Below, piece after piece: positions 1 through 8,157 of a stretch of DNA of 27,237 nt (positions within the stretch are counted from its first letter, which is position 1; the number at the start of each line of letters is the position of its first letter). The notes beneath the pieces are model-generated. The model ran no database searches. It saw only the letters and a program-made list of their open reading frames with translations, and was not told the DNA's origin. The translations under genes and the position numbers were made by a program. The stretch is from Candidatus Acidiferrales bacterium (lineage in GTDB: Bacteria > Acidobacteriota > Terriglobia > Acidiferrales > UBA7541): assembly GCA_030044295.1 (NCBI GenBank), contig JASHWB010000071.1:1-27237 (forward strand), in the 5' to 3' direction.

Positions 1-95
1 GATACCGGAAAGAAATCATCGCGCCAGAGGGCAGGCGTTAGGCAGAAACGTTGCCGGGCCGCTCTAGCGCGCGTCTCGCAGCGCGCAACCCAAGG

Positions 96-848
96 CTACG
101 AGGCGACGGCGGCCTGGATTTCCTTTTCGTCGATGTCGAAGTTGGCGTACACGTGCTGGACGTCGTCGTGCTCTTCGAGACCTTCGACCATGCGCAACAT
201 CTGCTGCGCCTGGGAGCCGGTTAGCTTGACGTAGTTTTGCGGCAGCCAAGACACTTCGGCGGACGAGGGGTTAATGCCGACTGCGACGAGCGCTTCGCGA
301 ACTTTTTCCATGACTTCCGGAGGGGAGACGACTTCCCAGGCCGAGCCGTCGTCGCGCAGGTCTTCGGCGCCAGCATCGAGAACGATTCCCATCATTTTGT
401 CTTCGTCAGCGAGTTCCTTAGGGACGACAATATCGCCCTTGCGGCTGAACATCCAGCCGACCGCGCCGGTTTCAGCGAGGTTGCCACCGTTTTTCGAGAA
501 GAGGTGACGAATTTCGCTGACGATGCGATTGCGATTGCTGGTCACGACCTGGACAAGGACGCCTACGCCTCCCGGGCCGTAACCTTCAAACATCACTTCC
601 TCGAGGGTTTCTCCCTCCAACTGGCCCGTGCCGCGCTGAATGGCGCGGTCGATATTGTCGTTGGGCATGTTTTCGTTCTTGGCCGCGGCGATGGCGGTGC
701 GCAGGCGAGGATTCGAATCGGGATCGGCGCCGCCGACGCGAGCGGCAATGGTCAATTCGCGGATCAGCTTCGTGAAAATCTTGCCGCGGCGGGCGTCGGT
801 GGCCGCCTTTTTGTGTTTAATCGTGGCCCATTTCGAATGTCCAGACAT
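96..848 (-). CDS. yebC: YebC/PmpR family DNA-binding regulatory protein
   Basis: This 250-residue protein has the full length of the YebC/PmpR family (about 240-250 aa). It opens with the diagnostic N-terminus MSGHSKWATIKHKK, followed by the family motifs NPRLRTAIAAAKNENMP and FEGYGPGGVG. Members are cytoplasmic. They have been described as transcriptional regulators, and more recently some as translation factors that relieve ribosome stalling at proline-rich stretches; which role applies here cannot be told. The start is supported by an AAAGG Shine-Dalgarno seven bases upstream of the ATG. In many bacteria yebC precedes ruvC, but the window ends 95 bases after the stop and no ruvC can be recognised. 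It is divergent from fdhD. Family call is firm, function less so. Confidence 0.96.
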   Translation of the reverse strand: MSGHSKWATIKHKKAATDARRGKIFTKLIRELTIAARVGGADPDSNPRLRTAIAAAKNENMPNDNIDRAIQRGTGQLEGETLEEVMFEGYGPGGVGVLVQVVTSNRNRIVSEIRHLFSKNGGNLAETGAVGWMFSRKGDIVVPKELADEDKMMGIVLDAGAEDLRDDGSAWEVVSPPEVMEKVREALVAVGINPSSAEVSWLPQNYVKLTGSQAQQMLRMVEGLEEHDDVQHVYANFDIDEKEIQAAVAS

Positions 849-1058
849 GAATTAACCTTTACAGGGAAGTTCTGGCAGGAGCGACAGTACAACTCTTGCC
901 GCGACAGTTTAGCAGCCGGGGATAAGGGGGCGCAAGGGGCCGGGAGGCGCGAAACGCGGCGAGGCGCCCGATTTCCGGGCACAATCGGCAGCAAGCGGGA
1001 TGTTATGCTGGGCAGCAGCGGAGCAGAAATATGCGCCGCCAGAAACCGTAGAGGTGCT

Positions 1059-1886
1059 GTGGCACGAACGCCGCGAAGCGTTGCGCTGACTCAGGTAAGC
1101 GAATGGGACGACGGAACCCTGCGCCGCAAGGAAGACTATCTGGCGGCGGAAGAGCCGCTGGAAATCCGTGTCGGCGAGCACCCGTTGAGCGTGACGATGC
1201 GGACGCCGGGACACGACCTGGAATTGGCGGCGGGATTTCTGTTTACGGAAGGGATCGTCGAGAAGCGCGGGCAAATTCTGGAGCTTGAGGAAAATGCCGG
1301 CGAGAATCCGGCGAACCGAGCCAATGCGGTACGAGCCATGCTGGCGCCAGAGGCGGCACCCGATTTCGCGAAGATGCAGCGGCACTTTTTTGCGGCGTCG
1401 AGCTGCGGGATTTGCGGGAAAGCGTCGATCGACGCAGTGCGCGCACGGACGATTGCGCCGCTGGGCGATACGCTCCGAGTCGACGCAGAGGCGCTGCTTC
1501 GGATGCCGGAAGCGCTGCGAGAATCGCAGGCGGTTTTTGGGCGGACGGGCGGATTGCACGCGGCGGCGCTCTTCGACCCGGCAGGTACGTTGCTCGTTCT
1601 GCGAGAAGACATCGGGCGCCACAATGCAGTCGATAAAGTGATTGGTTGGGCGCTGCTGGGTGGGCGTGTGCCGCTTTCGAGTGCGGTACTGCTGGTCAGC
1701 GGGCGCGGCGGATTCGAAATCGTGCAAAAGGCGGTCGTGGCAGGGGTGCCCGTATTGGCGTGCGTTTCGGCACCGTCGAGTCTAGCGGTGCAATTGGCGC
1801 GAGAGATGCGGCAGACGCTGATCGGATTTTTGCGTGGGCGGCGATTCGTGGTTTATGCAGGCGAAGAACGGATCGCGGGCGGCTGA
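1059..1886 (+). CDS. fdhD: Formate dehydrogenase accessory sulfurtransferase FdhD
   Basis: FdhD carries sulfur from IscS to the molybdenum cofactor so that formate dehydrogenases become active; it acts in the cytoplasm. The invariant CxxC is present as SSCGICGK (Cys116 and Cys119 from the chosen start). The family blocks EEPLEIRV, DLELAAGFLFTEGI, TGGLHAAAL, REDIGRHNAVDKVIG and LVSGRGGFEIVQKA are in the expected order. The reading frame stays open far upstream across yebC, but that part is antisense. I chose the GTG at 1059 because GAGG lies just before it and the resulting 275 aa match E. coli FdhD (277 aa); an ATG at 1005 would give 293 aa. No formate dehydrogenase or other molybdoenzyme gene lies in the window, so its client is encoded elsewhere. 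Confidence 0.93.
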   Translation: MARTPRSVALTQVSEWDDGTLRRKEDYLAAEEPLEIRVGEHPLSVTMRTPGHDLELAAGFLFTEGIVEKRGQILELEENAGENPANRANAVRAMLAPEAAPDFAKMQRHFFAASSCGICGKASIDAVRARTIAPLGDTLRVDAEALLRMPEALRESQAVFGRTGGLHAAALFDPAGTLLVLREDIGRHNAVDKVIGWALLGGRVPLSSAVLLVSGRGGFEIVQKAVVAGVPVLACVSAPSSLAVQLAREMRQTLIGFLRGRRFVVYAGEERIAGG

Positions 1887-1895
1887 AACGCGACG

Positions 1896-2888
1896 TTAGC
1901 TGGCGGCGGCTTCGCGAGAATCGTTGCTCGTATTGGGCGCGCCTGATTCGACGATCATTGCGCGGAAGGCGTCGAGGAGTTCGCGATTCCACCATCCGCG
2001 TTTCGCTTCTTCCTCCATAATCGCGATGGCAAAGGCTGAGGGCGACGCCTTGCGGTAGGGACGATCTGTGGTGAGCGCGTCGTACACGTCCGCGAGCTGG
2101 AGAACGGCGGCGGTGACGGGAATCTGAGAGTTGCGCAAGCCATCGGGATAGCCCGAGCCATCGTGGCGTTCGTGGTGATGGCGAATGATCGGCAGAACGA
2201 GGCGGAACGTTCGGAGCGGAGCGCAGATACGTTCGCCAACGACGGGATGTTGGCGGATTAGGCCCATTTCTTCTTCCGAAAGCGAGCTGGGCTTTAGCAA
2301 GATGGCGTCTGGGACGGCGACTTTGCCGATATCGTGAACGACTCCGGCGCGGCGCAGCGCGCGAATCTGATCCTCCGGTAATCCGAGTCTTTCGCCGAGC
2401 CGCGAAGACATGTCGGCGAGCCGCTCGCAATGGCCATGCGTATAGGGATCGCGCGCTTCGATGCTCTGCGCGAGCGTGAACAGCACTGATTCGGCGTGCT
2501 CCAGCTCGTCCGTGAAGAGCTTTAAGCGAACGAGCGAGTGGACCCGGGCCATGAGCTCATTTACGTCGATGGGCTTGCTGAGGAAATCCTCGGCGCCGGA
2601 GTTGATGCCATGGATGCGGTCTTCGGTGGCGGAAAGACCGGTGATCAGAACGACGGGAGTAAGGCGCGTTTCGGGAGTCGCCTTAATGCGGCGGCAAACT
2701 TCAAAGCCGCTCATTCCGGGCATGAGAATGTCGAGAAGAACCAAGTCCGGACGGAATGAAGTGCAGGCGGCGAGCGCCGAGGGACCGTCCTGTGCTTCAC
2801 ACACTTCGTAGCCCTCGCGGCGAAGAAGAACCGCCAAAGCGGTGCGAGCGGCCAATTCATCATCAACAATAAGAATTCGTTCAGCCAT
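1896..2888 (-). CDS. Response regulator with REC and HD-GYP domains (putative c-di-GMP phosphodiesterase)
   Basis: The protein has 330 residues. Residues 4-122 form a receiver domain with the acidic pair Asp9/Asp10, phospho-acceptor Asp53 (LLDILMPGMSG), Thr83 and Lys105. Residues 135-320 form an HD-GYP domain with the metal site H185-D186-IGK, the HHH run at 237-239 and the signature HDGSGYP at 242-248. HD-GYP proteins hydrolyse cyclic di-GMP (some 3'3'-cGAMP), so this is probably a phosphorylation-controlled phosphodiesterase of a two-component system. All usual catalytic residues appear present. No partner histidine kinase is adjacent, so it is an orphan regulator. The ATG lacks a clear Shine-Dalgarno. 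It is convergent with fdhD, with only 9 bases between the stop codons, and divergent from the DUF6986 gene. Confidence 0.93.
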   Translation of the reverse strand: MAERILIVDDELAARTALAVLLRREGYEVCEAQDGPSALAACTSFRPDLVLLDILMPGMSGFEVCRRIKATPETRLTPVVLITGLSATEDRIHGINSGAEDFLSKPIDVNELMARVHSLVRLKLFTDELEHAESVLFTLAQSIEARDPYTHGHCERLADMSSRLGERLGLPEDQIRALRRAGVVHDIGKVAVPDAILLKPSSLSEEEMGLIRQHPVVGERICAPLRTFRLVLPIIRHHHERHDGSGYPDGLRNSQIPVTAAVLQLADVYDALTTDRPYRKASPSAFAIAIMEEEAKRGWWNRELLDAFRAMIVESGAPNTSNDSREAAAS

Positions 2889-3112
2889 GCGATGCGCGCG
2901 ACCCGCGGATATAAAAGCAAACCCGACGAAATAAATGCACCGGACGCACTGTACGGGCAGAGTATGTATCCGTTGCGCCGGGGCCGAGGCAAGAGATTAT
3001 TTCGCTGCCCGTCGGGATAAATGTATCCTGTCCGCTATTCTGGAACAACCGGGAATCGCAATCCAGGCGCCTAGTACGCTCCAGGACTCTTACAACTCCA
3101 TCGCGAGGAACT

Positions 3113-4552
3113 ATGAAGAGAACGCTGCCCGCAAGCGCTACACGGGAGTTGGCGAACCGGCTGGGGCTGGCCCATAAGGCTTTTAAGCGGCGCTATCCCG
3201 GCGCGCCCGCGGAGCGGCAGCCGATTCACGTGGCGTACGGCGGCGCGCACCTGTTTCGCGCGAACACGATTCACCGATTCGGCGAAATGGCGCTGCGCGC
3301 AATGGACGAGTACGCACCGGATTTCGCGGCGTTTGCCAAAGCGTTGGGATTTCCGAGACCGGAGGCCTTGCCTGAATCGGCGGATGCGGTTGCCGCGATC
3401 GGGAAGTCGATTCAGGCCGATCCAACCGCCGCGCAGCGCGAGAACCGGCCGGCGTGGTTCGCGCATACGGTTTTTCAGCGCGTACGCGAAAAACTCCGGC
3501 GCGAACCTGTGGAGGATTTTCGGATCGATTTCGAGGATGGCTACGGGATTCGCCCCGACGATGAGGAAGACGGGCACGCGGCAGCAGCAGCGGCGGAAAC
3601 CGGATTGGCGAAAAATGACGGCCAACTTCCGGCGTTCATCGGCATTCGCATCAAGCCGTTTACGGAGGAGCTGCGCGAGCGCAGCATTCGCACGCTCGAT
3701 GTTTTTCTGACAGAGCTTGCGGAGAAGACGCGTGGCGAACTGCCGAACCCATTCTACGTGACGCTGCCCAAAGTGACGCTGCCAGATGAAGTGGCGGCGC
3801 TGGCCGATATCTGTTCTCAACTGGAACCGATGCTCAGTCTGGAGCCCGGTGCGCTGCGGATCGAAATCATGATCGAGACGCCGCAGGCGATTTTCAATGA
3901 ACGTGGCGAAGCGAATCTGCTGCCGCTGGTCAGCGCGGCGCGCGGGCGCTGCGTGGCGGCTCACTTCGGACCATTCGACTACGCGGCATCGCGGAATATT
4001 TCCTCGATTCACCAGCCAATCCGCCACTTCGCTTCGGATTTCGCACGCGAGGTGATGCAGGTAAGTCTGGCAGGGACAGGAATCCGGCTTGCAGACGGAC
4101 CGACGAACATCATGCCGATTCCGCCGCACCGGACGAAAGACGGCGCGCAAGTTACGTTAAAGCAATCCGAGGAGAATCGCGCGGCGGTGCATCGCGCGTG
4201 GAAGATCCATTTTGAGAACATCGGGCGTTCTCTGACACAGGGATTTTATCAAGGATGGGACTTGCATCCCGCGCAGCTTCCGGCGCGGTATGCAGCGGTC
4301 TATTCGTTTTTCCTGGACAATTTGGAACCGGCGGCGGAGCGGCTTCGGAATTTCGTCGAAAGAGCGGCGCAGGCCACGCGCGTAGGGCAGGTTTTCGATG
4401 ATGCGGCGATGGCGCAAGGGTTGGTGAATTACTTTCGCCAGGCGATCAGCTGCGGGGCTCTGGCGGCGGACGAAGTGCAGGTATTGACCGGCGTTTCAGA
4501 GACGGAGCTGCGCGCCGGATCGTTTGCAAGAATCCTGGAAAATCGGCAATAG
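3113..4552 (+). CDS. DUF6986-type HpcH/HpaI aldolase/citrate lyase-like protein
   Basis: A 479-residue soluble protein. Motifs fit the citrate-lyase-beta/HpcH TIM-barrel superfamily that binds small oxo-acids or phosphoenolpyruvate: DFRIDFEDGYG near residue 140, LRIEIMIETPQAI near 258, and HFGPFDYAAS near 285. The N-terminal block AERQPIHVAYGGAHLFRA resembles the DUF6986 family, members of which are sometimes labelled phosphoenolpyruvate kinase without clear biochemical support. I therefore give no specific reaction. The likely metal-binding acidic residues in FEDGYG and IMIETP are present. An alanine run near residue 158 (CAG/GCG-rich codons) looks like a simple surface insertion. The gene stands alone between divergent and convergent neighbours, so context adds nothing. 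Superfamily call is fairly safe, substrate unknown. Confidence 0.8.
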   Translation: MKRTLPASATRELANRLGLAHKAFKRRYPGAPAERQPIHVAYGGAHLFRANTIHRFGEMALRAMDEYAPDFAAFAKALGFPRPEALPESADAVAAIGKSIQADPTAAQRENRPAWFAHTVFQRVREKLRREPVEDFRIDFEDGYGIRPDDEEDGHAAAAAAETGLAKNDGQLPAFIGIRIKPFTEELRERSIRTLDVFLTELAEKTRGELPNPFYVTLPKVTLPDEVAALADICSQLEPMLSLEPGALRIEIMIETPQAIFNERGEANLLPLVSAARGRCVAAHFGPFDYAASRNISSIHQPIRHFASDFAREVMQVSLAGTGIRLADGPTNIMPIPPHRTKDGAQVTLKQSEENRAAVHRAWKIHFENIGRSLTQGFYQGWDLHPAQLPARYAAVYSFFLDNLEPAAERLRNFVERAAQATRVGQVFDDAAMAQGLVNYFRQAISCGALAADEVQVLTGVSETELRAGSFARILENRQ

Positions 4553-4623
4553 AGAACGAAAGCAGACCCCTCACCTCCGTCGGCAAAAGGCGTGATTCGA
4601 CCCCACCTTCGAATTGCCTGGCG

Positions 4624-6228
4624 CTAGTGCATTGGGGCGCGGCCGCCGCGGGCCTTTGACGCCTTCATCAGGAAGAGCAGCGGGATGACCGAGAGCGAGA
4701 TCATGCTCATCACCCAGAAATTATCAACGAAGGAAAGCATCATCGCCTGGCGCTGGAGCTGCGAATAGATTAACTGCCGGGCCGCGATGAGGGCGTGCGC
4801 GGCGTCGATGCCGCGGGTCATCAGCACGTGAGTCAAACGGTTCAGCGCGGCTTGGTATCCGGCGTTCGCCGTGGCCAGATGAGGTATGAGGCGGTCCTGG
4901 TGGAACTGCGCGCGGCGGTCGAGCAACGTGGTGACGAATGAAATGCCCGTGCTGGCGCCGACATTGCGCGCGAGATTGATGAAGCCGCTCGCGTTGTTGG
5001 TTTTGGCCGGCGGGACGAAAGAAAAAGCCATCACGTTGATGGGCACAAAGAGAAAGGCTGTACCTGTGCGCGAGATGGCCCAATCGACAATCGTCGTACT
5101 CATGCCGACCTCGAGAGTGAAGCGCGATAATTGCCACAGGCCGACGGCGATAACGCAGAGGCCGAAAGCGACAATCCATCGCGGCTCGAGCTTTCCTAAC
5201 AGCCAGCCGACAAAAGGCAAAAATCCAAGCAACACCAATCCTCCGGGCAGGAGCACGAACCCGCTTTGCATCGCCGTATAGCCCATCAAGGTCTGGAGCA
5301 TGATGGGCAGCAGCACCGTGGTGCCGTACATAACCACACCAAGCACGTACATCATGAAAGTGGAGATGGCAAAATTGCGGTCTCTGAGCAGGCGCAGCTC
5401 GATAACCGGGTCCTTCGCACGCAGCTCCCAAAAGAGCAGAACGACGAGCGCGGTGACGGCGACGACCGTGGCCCAGACGATGAACCTGGAGCCGAACCAA
5501 TCGTCGCGTTCGCCTTTGTCCAGAACGATCTGCAAGAAGCCAAGGCCGACCGCTAGCAGTCCGAGGCCGATAAAGTCGATGCGCAGCCCCTCCTTGAGGG
5601 ACTTGCGAATGGCTCCCGGGGGATCGGCGATCAGAATGGAGGTGAGCAGTAAAGAAACGATGCCAACTGGAACGTTGAGGAAGAAAATCCAGCGCCAGGT
5701 GAAACTGTCGGTAATCCAGCCGCCGAGGGTGGGTCCAATCGTGGGAGCAAGAACCACGCCCATGCCGTAGATAGCCATGGCCATGCCCTGCTTTTCGCGA
5801 GGGAAGCTATCGACCAGGATGGCTTGCGAAATCGGCTGTAATCCGCCTCCGCCCGCGCCCTGAATGGTGCGGAAGAGAACCAGCAACGGAAGCGAGGGGG
5901 CGAAACCGCAAAGTAGCGAACTGAGAGTAAAAACGACGACGCAGCCCATGAAGAATTTCTTGCGGCCGAAAAGAGTGGAGAACCAGCCGGTGAGCGGCAA
6001 AACGATGGCGTTGGATACGAGGTAAGAAGTCAGAACCCAGGTGCTCTCGTCAACTCCCGCGGATAGATTACCCGCGATATGCGGAAGGGAAACGTTGGCG
6101 ACGCTGGTGTCCAGTACCTCCATGAACGTCGCCAGCATGACGGTAAGTGCGATCAGCCACGGGTTGACCTTGGGAGCTGGAAACGCGTATTCAGCGGCTC
6201 CTACGGCTGGTTGGGCAGTGTCGCTCAT
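4624..6228 (-). CDS. DHA2-family (EmrB/QacA-type) drug:H+ antiporter
   Basis: A 534-residue inner-membrane protein of the 14-helix DHA2 branch of the major facilitator superfamily. Visible hallmarks are the first-helix motif MEVLDTSVANVSLPHIA (from about residue 36), loop 2-3 motif A as GWFSTLFGRKK, and the antiporter motif C as APTIGPTLGGWITD. Family members export hydrophobic drugs or other toxic amphiphiles in exchange for protons. EmrB-type pumps usually work with a periplasmic EmrA adaptor and a TolC-like channel; neither is next to this gene. The ATG at 6228 lacks a clear Shine-Dalgarno, and a small perfect inverted repeat sits just upstream of it (6233-6246). The substrate cannot be inferred. 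Confidence 0.92.
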   Translation of the reverse strand: MSDTAQPAVGAAEYAFPAPKVNPWLIALTVMLATFMEVLDTSVANVSLPHIAGNLSAGVDESTWVLTSYLVSNAIVLPLTGWFSTLFGRKKFFMGCVVVFTLSSLLCGFAPSLPLLVLFRTIQGAGGGGLQPISQAILVDSFPREKQGMAMAIYGMGVVLAPTIGPTLGGWITDSFTWRWIFFLNVPVGIVSLLLTSILIADPPGAIRKSLKEGLRIDFIGLGLLAVGLGFLQIVLDKGERDDWFGSRFIVWATVVAVTALVVLLFWELRAKDPVIELRLLRDRNFAISTFMMYVLGVVMYGTTVLLPIMLQTLMGYTAMQSGFVLLPGGLVLLGFLPFVGWLLGKLEPRWIVAFGLCVIAVGLWQLSRFTLEVGMSTTIVDWAISRTGTAFLFVPINVMAFSFVPPAKTNNASGFINLARNVGASTGISFVTTLLDRRAQFHQDRLIPHLATANAGYQAALNRLTHVLMTRGIDAAHALIAARQLIYSQLQRQAMMLSFVDNFWVMSMISLSVIPLLFLMKASKARGGRAPMH

Positions 6229-6232
6229 GAAA

Positions 6233-6246
6233 TTCGTGGATACGAA
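6233..6246. promoter_or_regulatory. Short inverted repeat before the MFS gene (possible operator)
   Basis: TTCGT and ACGAA flank a GGAT spacer, a perfect 5-4-5 inverted repeat whose near edge lies 4 bases upstream of the antiporter ATG. Efflux pump genes are often controlled by TetR or MarR repressors that bind such sites, but no regulator gene is adjacent and the arms are short enough to occur by chance. Confidence 0.2.
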
Positions 6247-6507
6247 ATGCTAACCGATTCGCTCGCACGTGAAAACAGCAGTGTGGTGCATAGGTGCGGA
6301 GTTTCCGAGGTATTCCCGTCAATTCGGCGCGGCCATCAATTGCCAATACGTCTGTACGACCCTACAAGATGAGCGCGATTCGCACGTCAGGCGCAATGAC
6401 GAAAGCGGACGTATCGCGACGGGACGATCATTCACTTGATTGGGCCGAACAGAAGCTGGAGAGAATTCCGTTGGAGATGGACACGAACGGCGCCAGGGGA
6501 ATGTGGA

Positions 6508-7542
6508 CTAGTCGTGCGCGGCGGGGCCACTCAATTGTACGAGTGAGCCGGCGCCAGCCGAACCGCCGCCGAGAGTTTGCGGTGCGCGCCACGCGTCCAT
6601 TGCGGCGATCTGATGAACGCAGGAGACCGTGCAGCGAGGGGCACAGCCTTTCTTGGTGAAGAATTCACGGCGGCGCTGCTCATCGGTATATTCGGCGAGC
6701 GGAATGCCGGGATGGCCGCGCTGCTGAGAGCAGTAGTGGACGAGGCCGTCCTCGCAGACGTAGAGATAGCGCGAGCCAGCGCGGCAGCGCCACTCGTTCT
6801 CGCGTCCGGCGGCGATGTTATGCTGAAAGCCGTTGATGCGCGTGAACGAACGCTTTCCGAGCGACATAATTTCCTCGAAAATCTCGCGCTCTCGGTTACC
6901 CAGCGGCTGCAATTGGCCGTTGCCGTCGTGAATGATGCCCACCGTGGACGTGAAGCCAAGCTCAATGGCGCGATTCGCGATTTTCAACGCGTCTTCAGGA
7001 TCGCGAACTCCGCTGCCCAGCACGGAGTTGATATTGACCTGAAACTCGGCGTGTTCGGCCAGTAGGACGAGCTTCTGGTCAAGAACCTTAAGGCTTTTTT
7101 TCGATACTTCGTCGGGCTGGACGTTGTCGATGCTGATCTGCAGGTATTCGAGGCCGGCGCGATTCAGGCGTTCGATGCGGTCGGCAACGAGCAGATATCC
7201 ATTGGTGATCAGACCGGCGATGATACTGTTCTTGCGAATCCGGGTAATGATGGCGTCGAGATCGGGATGCAGGAGCGGCTCACCGCCGCTGATGGTGATC
7301 ACGGCAGTGCCCATGGCGCCGAGGCGGTCGATGCGCCGGAACATCTCATCGAGCGGGACGGGCTTGGAGAAATCGTCAAATTCGTTGCAATAGGTGCATG
7401 CGAGATTGCAGCGACGCATCGGGATAATGTGCACCAACAACGGATGGCGAGTGGAAAGAAGGCCCTTGGCCAACATACGCGCTTCGCGGACCTTGCGGTG
7501 GACGGCGCGCGATCGTTTGCGGATTTTCCTTCCGAGCGTCAT
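6508..7542 (-). CDS. Radical SAM protein with SPASM-like cysteine-rich tail
   Basis: Counting from the ATG at 7542 the protein has 344 residues. The radical SAM [4Fe-4S] motif CxxxCxxC is Cys45, Cys49, Cys52 (RRCNLACTYCNEF); the GGEP S-adenosylmethionine motif follows at 86-89 (ITISGGEP), then a barrel strand LEYLQISIDN. The C-terminal part holds six further cysteines at 253, 263, 271, 300, 304 and 308, the spacing style of a SPASM or twitch auxiliary-cluster domain. The basic N-terminus (about 1-30) is unusual. An upstream TTG at 7587 would add 15 residues, but the ATG is preferred. SPASM enzymes often modify peptides, but others act on cofactors or lipids, and no precursor peptide gene is visible. 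It is divergent from an ACP/ketosynthase pair. Substrate unknown. Confidence 0.88.
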   Translation of the reverse strand: MTLGRKIRKRSRAVHRKVREARMLAKGLLSTRHPLLVHIIPMRRCNLACTYCNEFDDFSKPVPLDEMFRRIDRLGAMGTAVITISGGEPLLHPDLDAIITRIRKNSIIAGLITNGYLLVADRIERLNRAGLEYLQISIDNVQPDEVSKKSLKVLDQKLVLLAEHAEFQVNINSVLGSGVRDPEDALKIANRAIELGFTSTVGIIHDGNGQLQPLGNREREIFEEIMSLGKRSFTRINGFQHNIAAGRENEWRCRAGSRYLYVCEDGLVHYCSQQRGHPGIPLAEYTDEQRRREFFTKKGCAPRCTVSCVHQIAAMDAWRAPQTLGGGSAGAGSLVQLSGPAAHD

Positions 7543-7869
7543 GGATCGATGGGGTCCTTCGCCACGTTGCAAGGGCCGCGGGCACAAGCCAATGCCTACG
7601 TGCCATTATGCCATACAGGTACTGAGTTGCCGCGCGATGCAGCCTTCGAAATGCGGACGAGAGATCCAGACCAGCGGCGGACAGGAAACGAGCATCCAAA
7701 GTAGTTGCAGCGGCCAAGACCCCGTCTTACTACGATTTGATTTTCGGGGCGGGATGGGCTACGTTTTCATAGAGAGCGCGTCCTTCTTATTTCGCCGGAG
7801 TCTTGCTGCAGCGGGTTGTGGGCGTGTAGGCGAAGCGCGTCTGCAAAGGTAACAAGGGGGTAGGGGAGC
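7543..7869. other. Intergenic region between divergent radical SAM and ACP genes
   Basis: This 327-base gap must hold the promoters for both flanking genes. I see no tRNA, repeat or convincing terminator in it. On + there is a weak sigma70-like pair (7737-7765) and a 32-codon open frame (7754-7852) ending 17 bases before the ACP gene. These two overlap and are unlikely both to be real. A very strong purine-rich ribosome binding site (AGGGGGTAGGGGAG) lies directly before the ACP start. Confidence 0.5.
7737..7765 (+). promoter_or_regulatory. Weak candidate sigma70 promoter for acp-fabF
   Basis: TTGATT (7737-7742) and TACGTT (7760-7765) are separated by exactly 17 bases. The -35 matches the consensus at four of six positions and the -10 at three of six. 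The leader would be roughly 100 bases. This is a guess from spacing. Confidence 0.2.
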
Positions 7870-8154
7870 ATGTCCGATCCGGTAGCGGAAAAAGTGATTG
7901 CTACGCTCGCGTCCGTGAAGCGCATTCCAGCCGACAGCATCAAGCTGGACACCAATCTGCAGGAAATGGGAATCGATTCGCTGGACGTGTTTTCGCTGGT
8001 GTTCGAGCTCGAGAACGCATTTCAGATTTCGATCCCGGACGACGACGTGCGCTCGATCAAGACGGTGAACGACGTGGTGGAAGGAATCAGGAAGCTGCTG
8101 GCCGCAGCACCCTCTGGAGCGTCCGCTAGCTCGGAACCGACGCCGGCCAGCTAG
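7870..8154 (+). CDS. Acyl carrier protein
   Basis: A 94-residue acidic protein with the ACP fold signature: the phosphopantetheine attachment site is Ser37 in EMGIDSLD, followed by helix-II residues VFSLVFELENAFQISIPDDD. It carries growing acyl chains as thioesters in the cytoplasm. The last 15 or so residues (APSGASASSEPTPAS) form a disordered Ala/Ser tail beyond the usual length of about 78. The ribosome binding site is very strong. Its stop is 3 bases before the ketosynthase start, so the two are co-expressed and probably work together. It could be the housekeeping AcpP of fatty acid synthesis or a dedicated ACP for a special lipid or polyketide; the absence of fabD, fabG or fabH beside it leaves this open. 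Confidence 0.95.
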   Translation: MSDPVAEKVIATLASVKRIPADSIKLDTNLQEMGIDSLDVFSLVFELENAFQISIPDDDVRSIKTVNDVVEGIRKLLAAAPSGASASSEPTPAS

Positions 8155-8157
8155 CGC

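Noticed and set aside
1..95. Possible next gene (ruvC is common after yebC) or a terminator in the left edge
   Set aside because: On the minus strand an ATG at 19 gives only six codons (MISFRY), not enough to identify. The GCGCGC inverted repeat near 66-86 has no T-tract.
237..1004. Upstream extension of the fdhD frame, which would give a 549-residue fusion
   Set aside because: This part is antisense to yebC, has no FdhD-like content, and the family length is matched by a start near 1059.
3571..3600. CAG/GCG-rich run in the DUF6986 gene as a microsatellite
   Set aside because: It is short, in frame, and encodes an ordinary alanine run.
6294..6659. 121-residue + frame between the MFS and radical SAM genes
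   Set aside because: Its second half is antisense to the radical SAM gene, it lacks a ribosome binding site and shows no domain. The rest of the gap (6247-6507) shows nothing.
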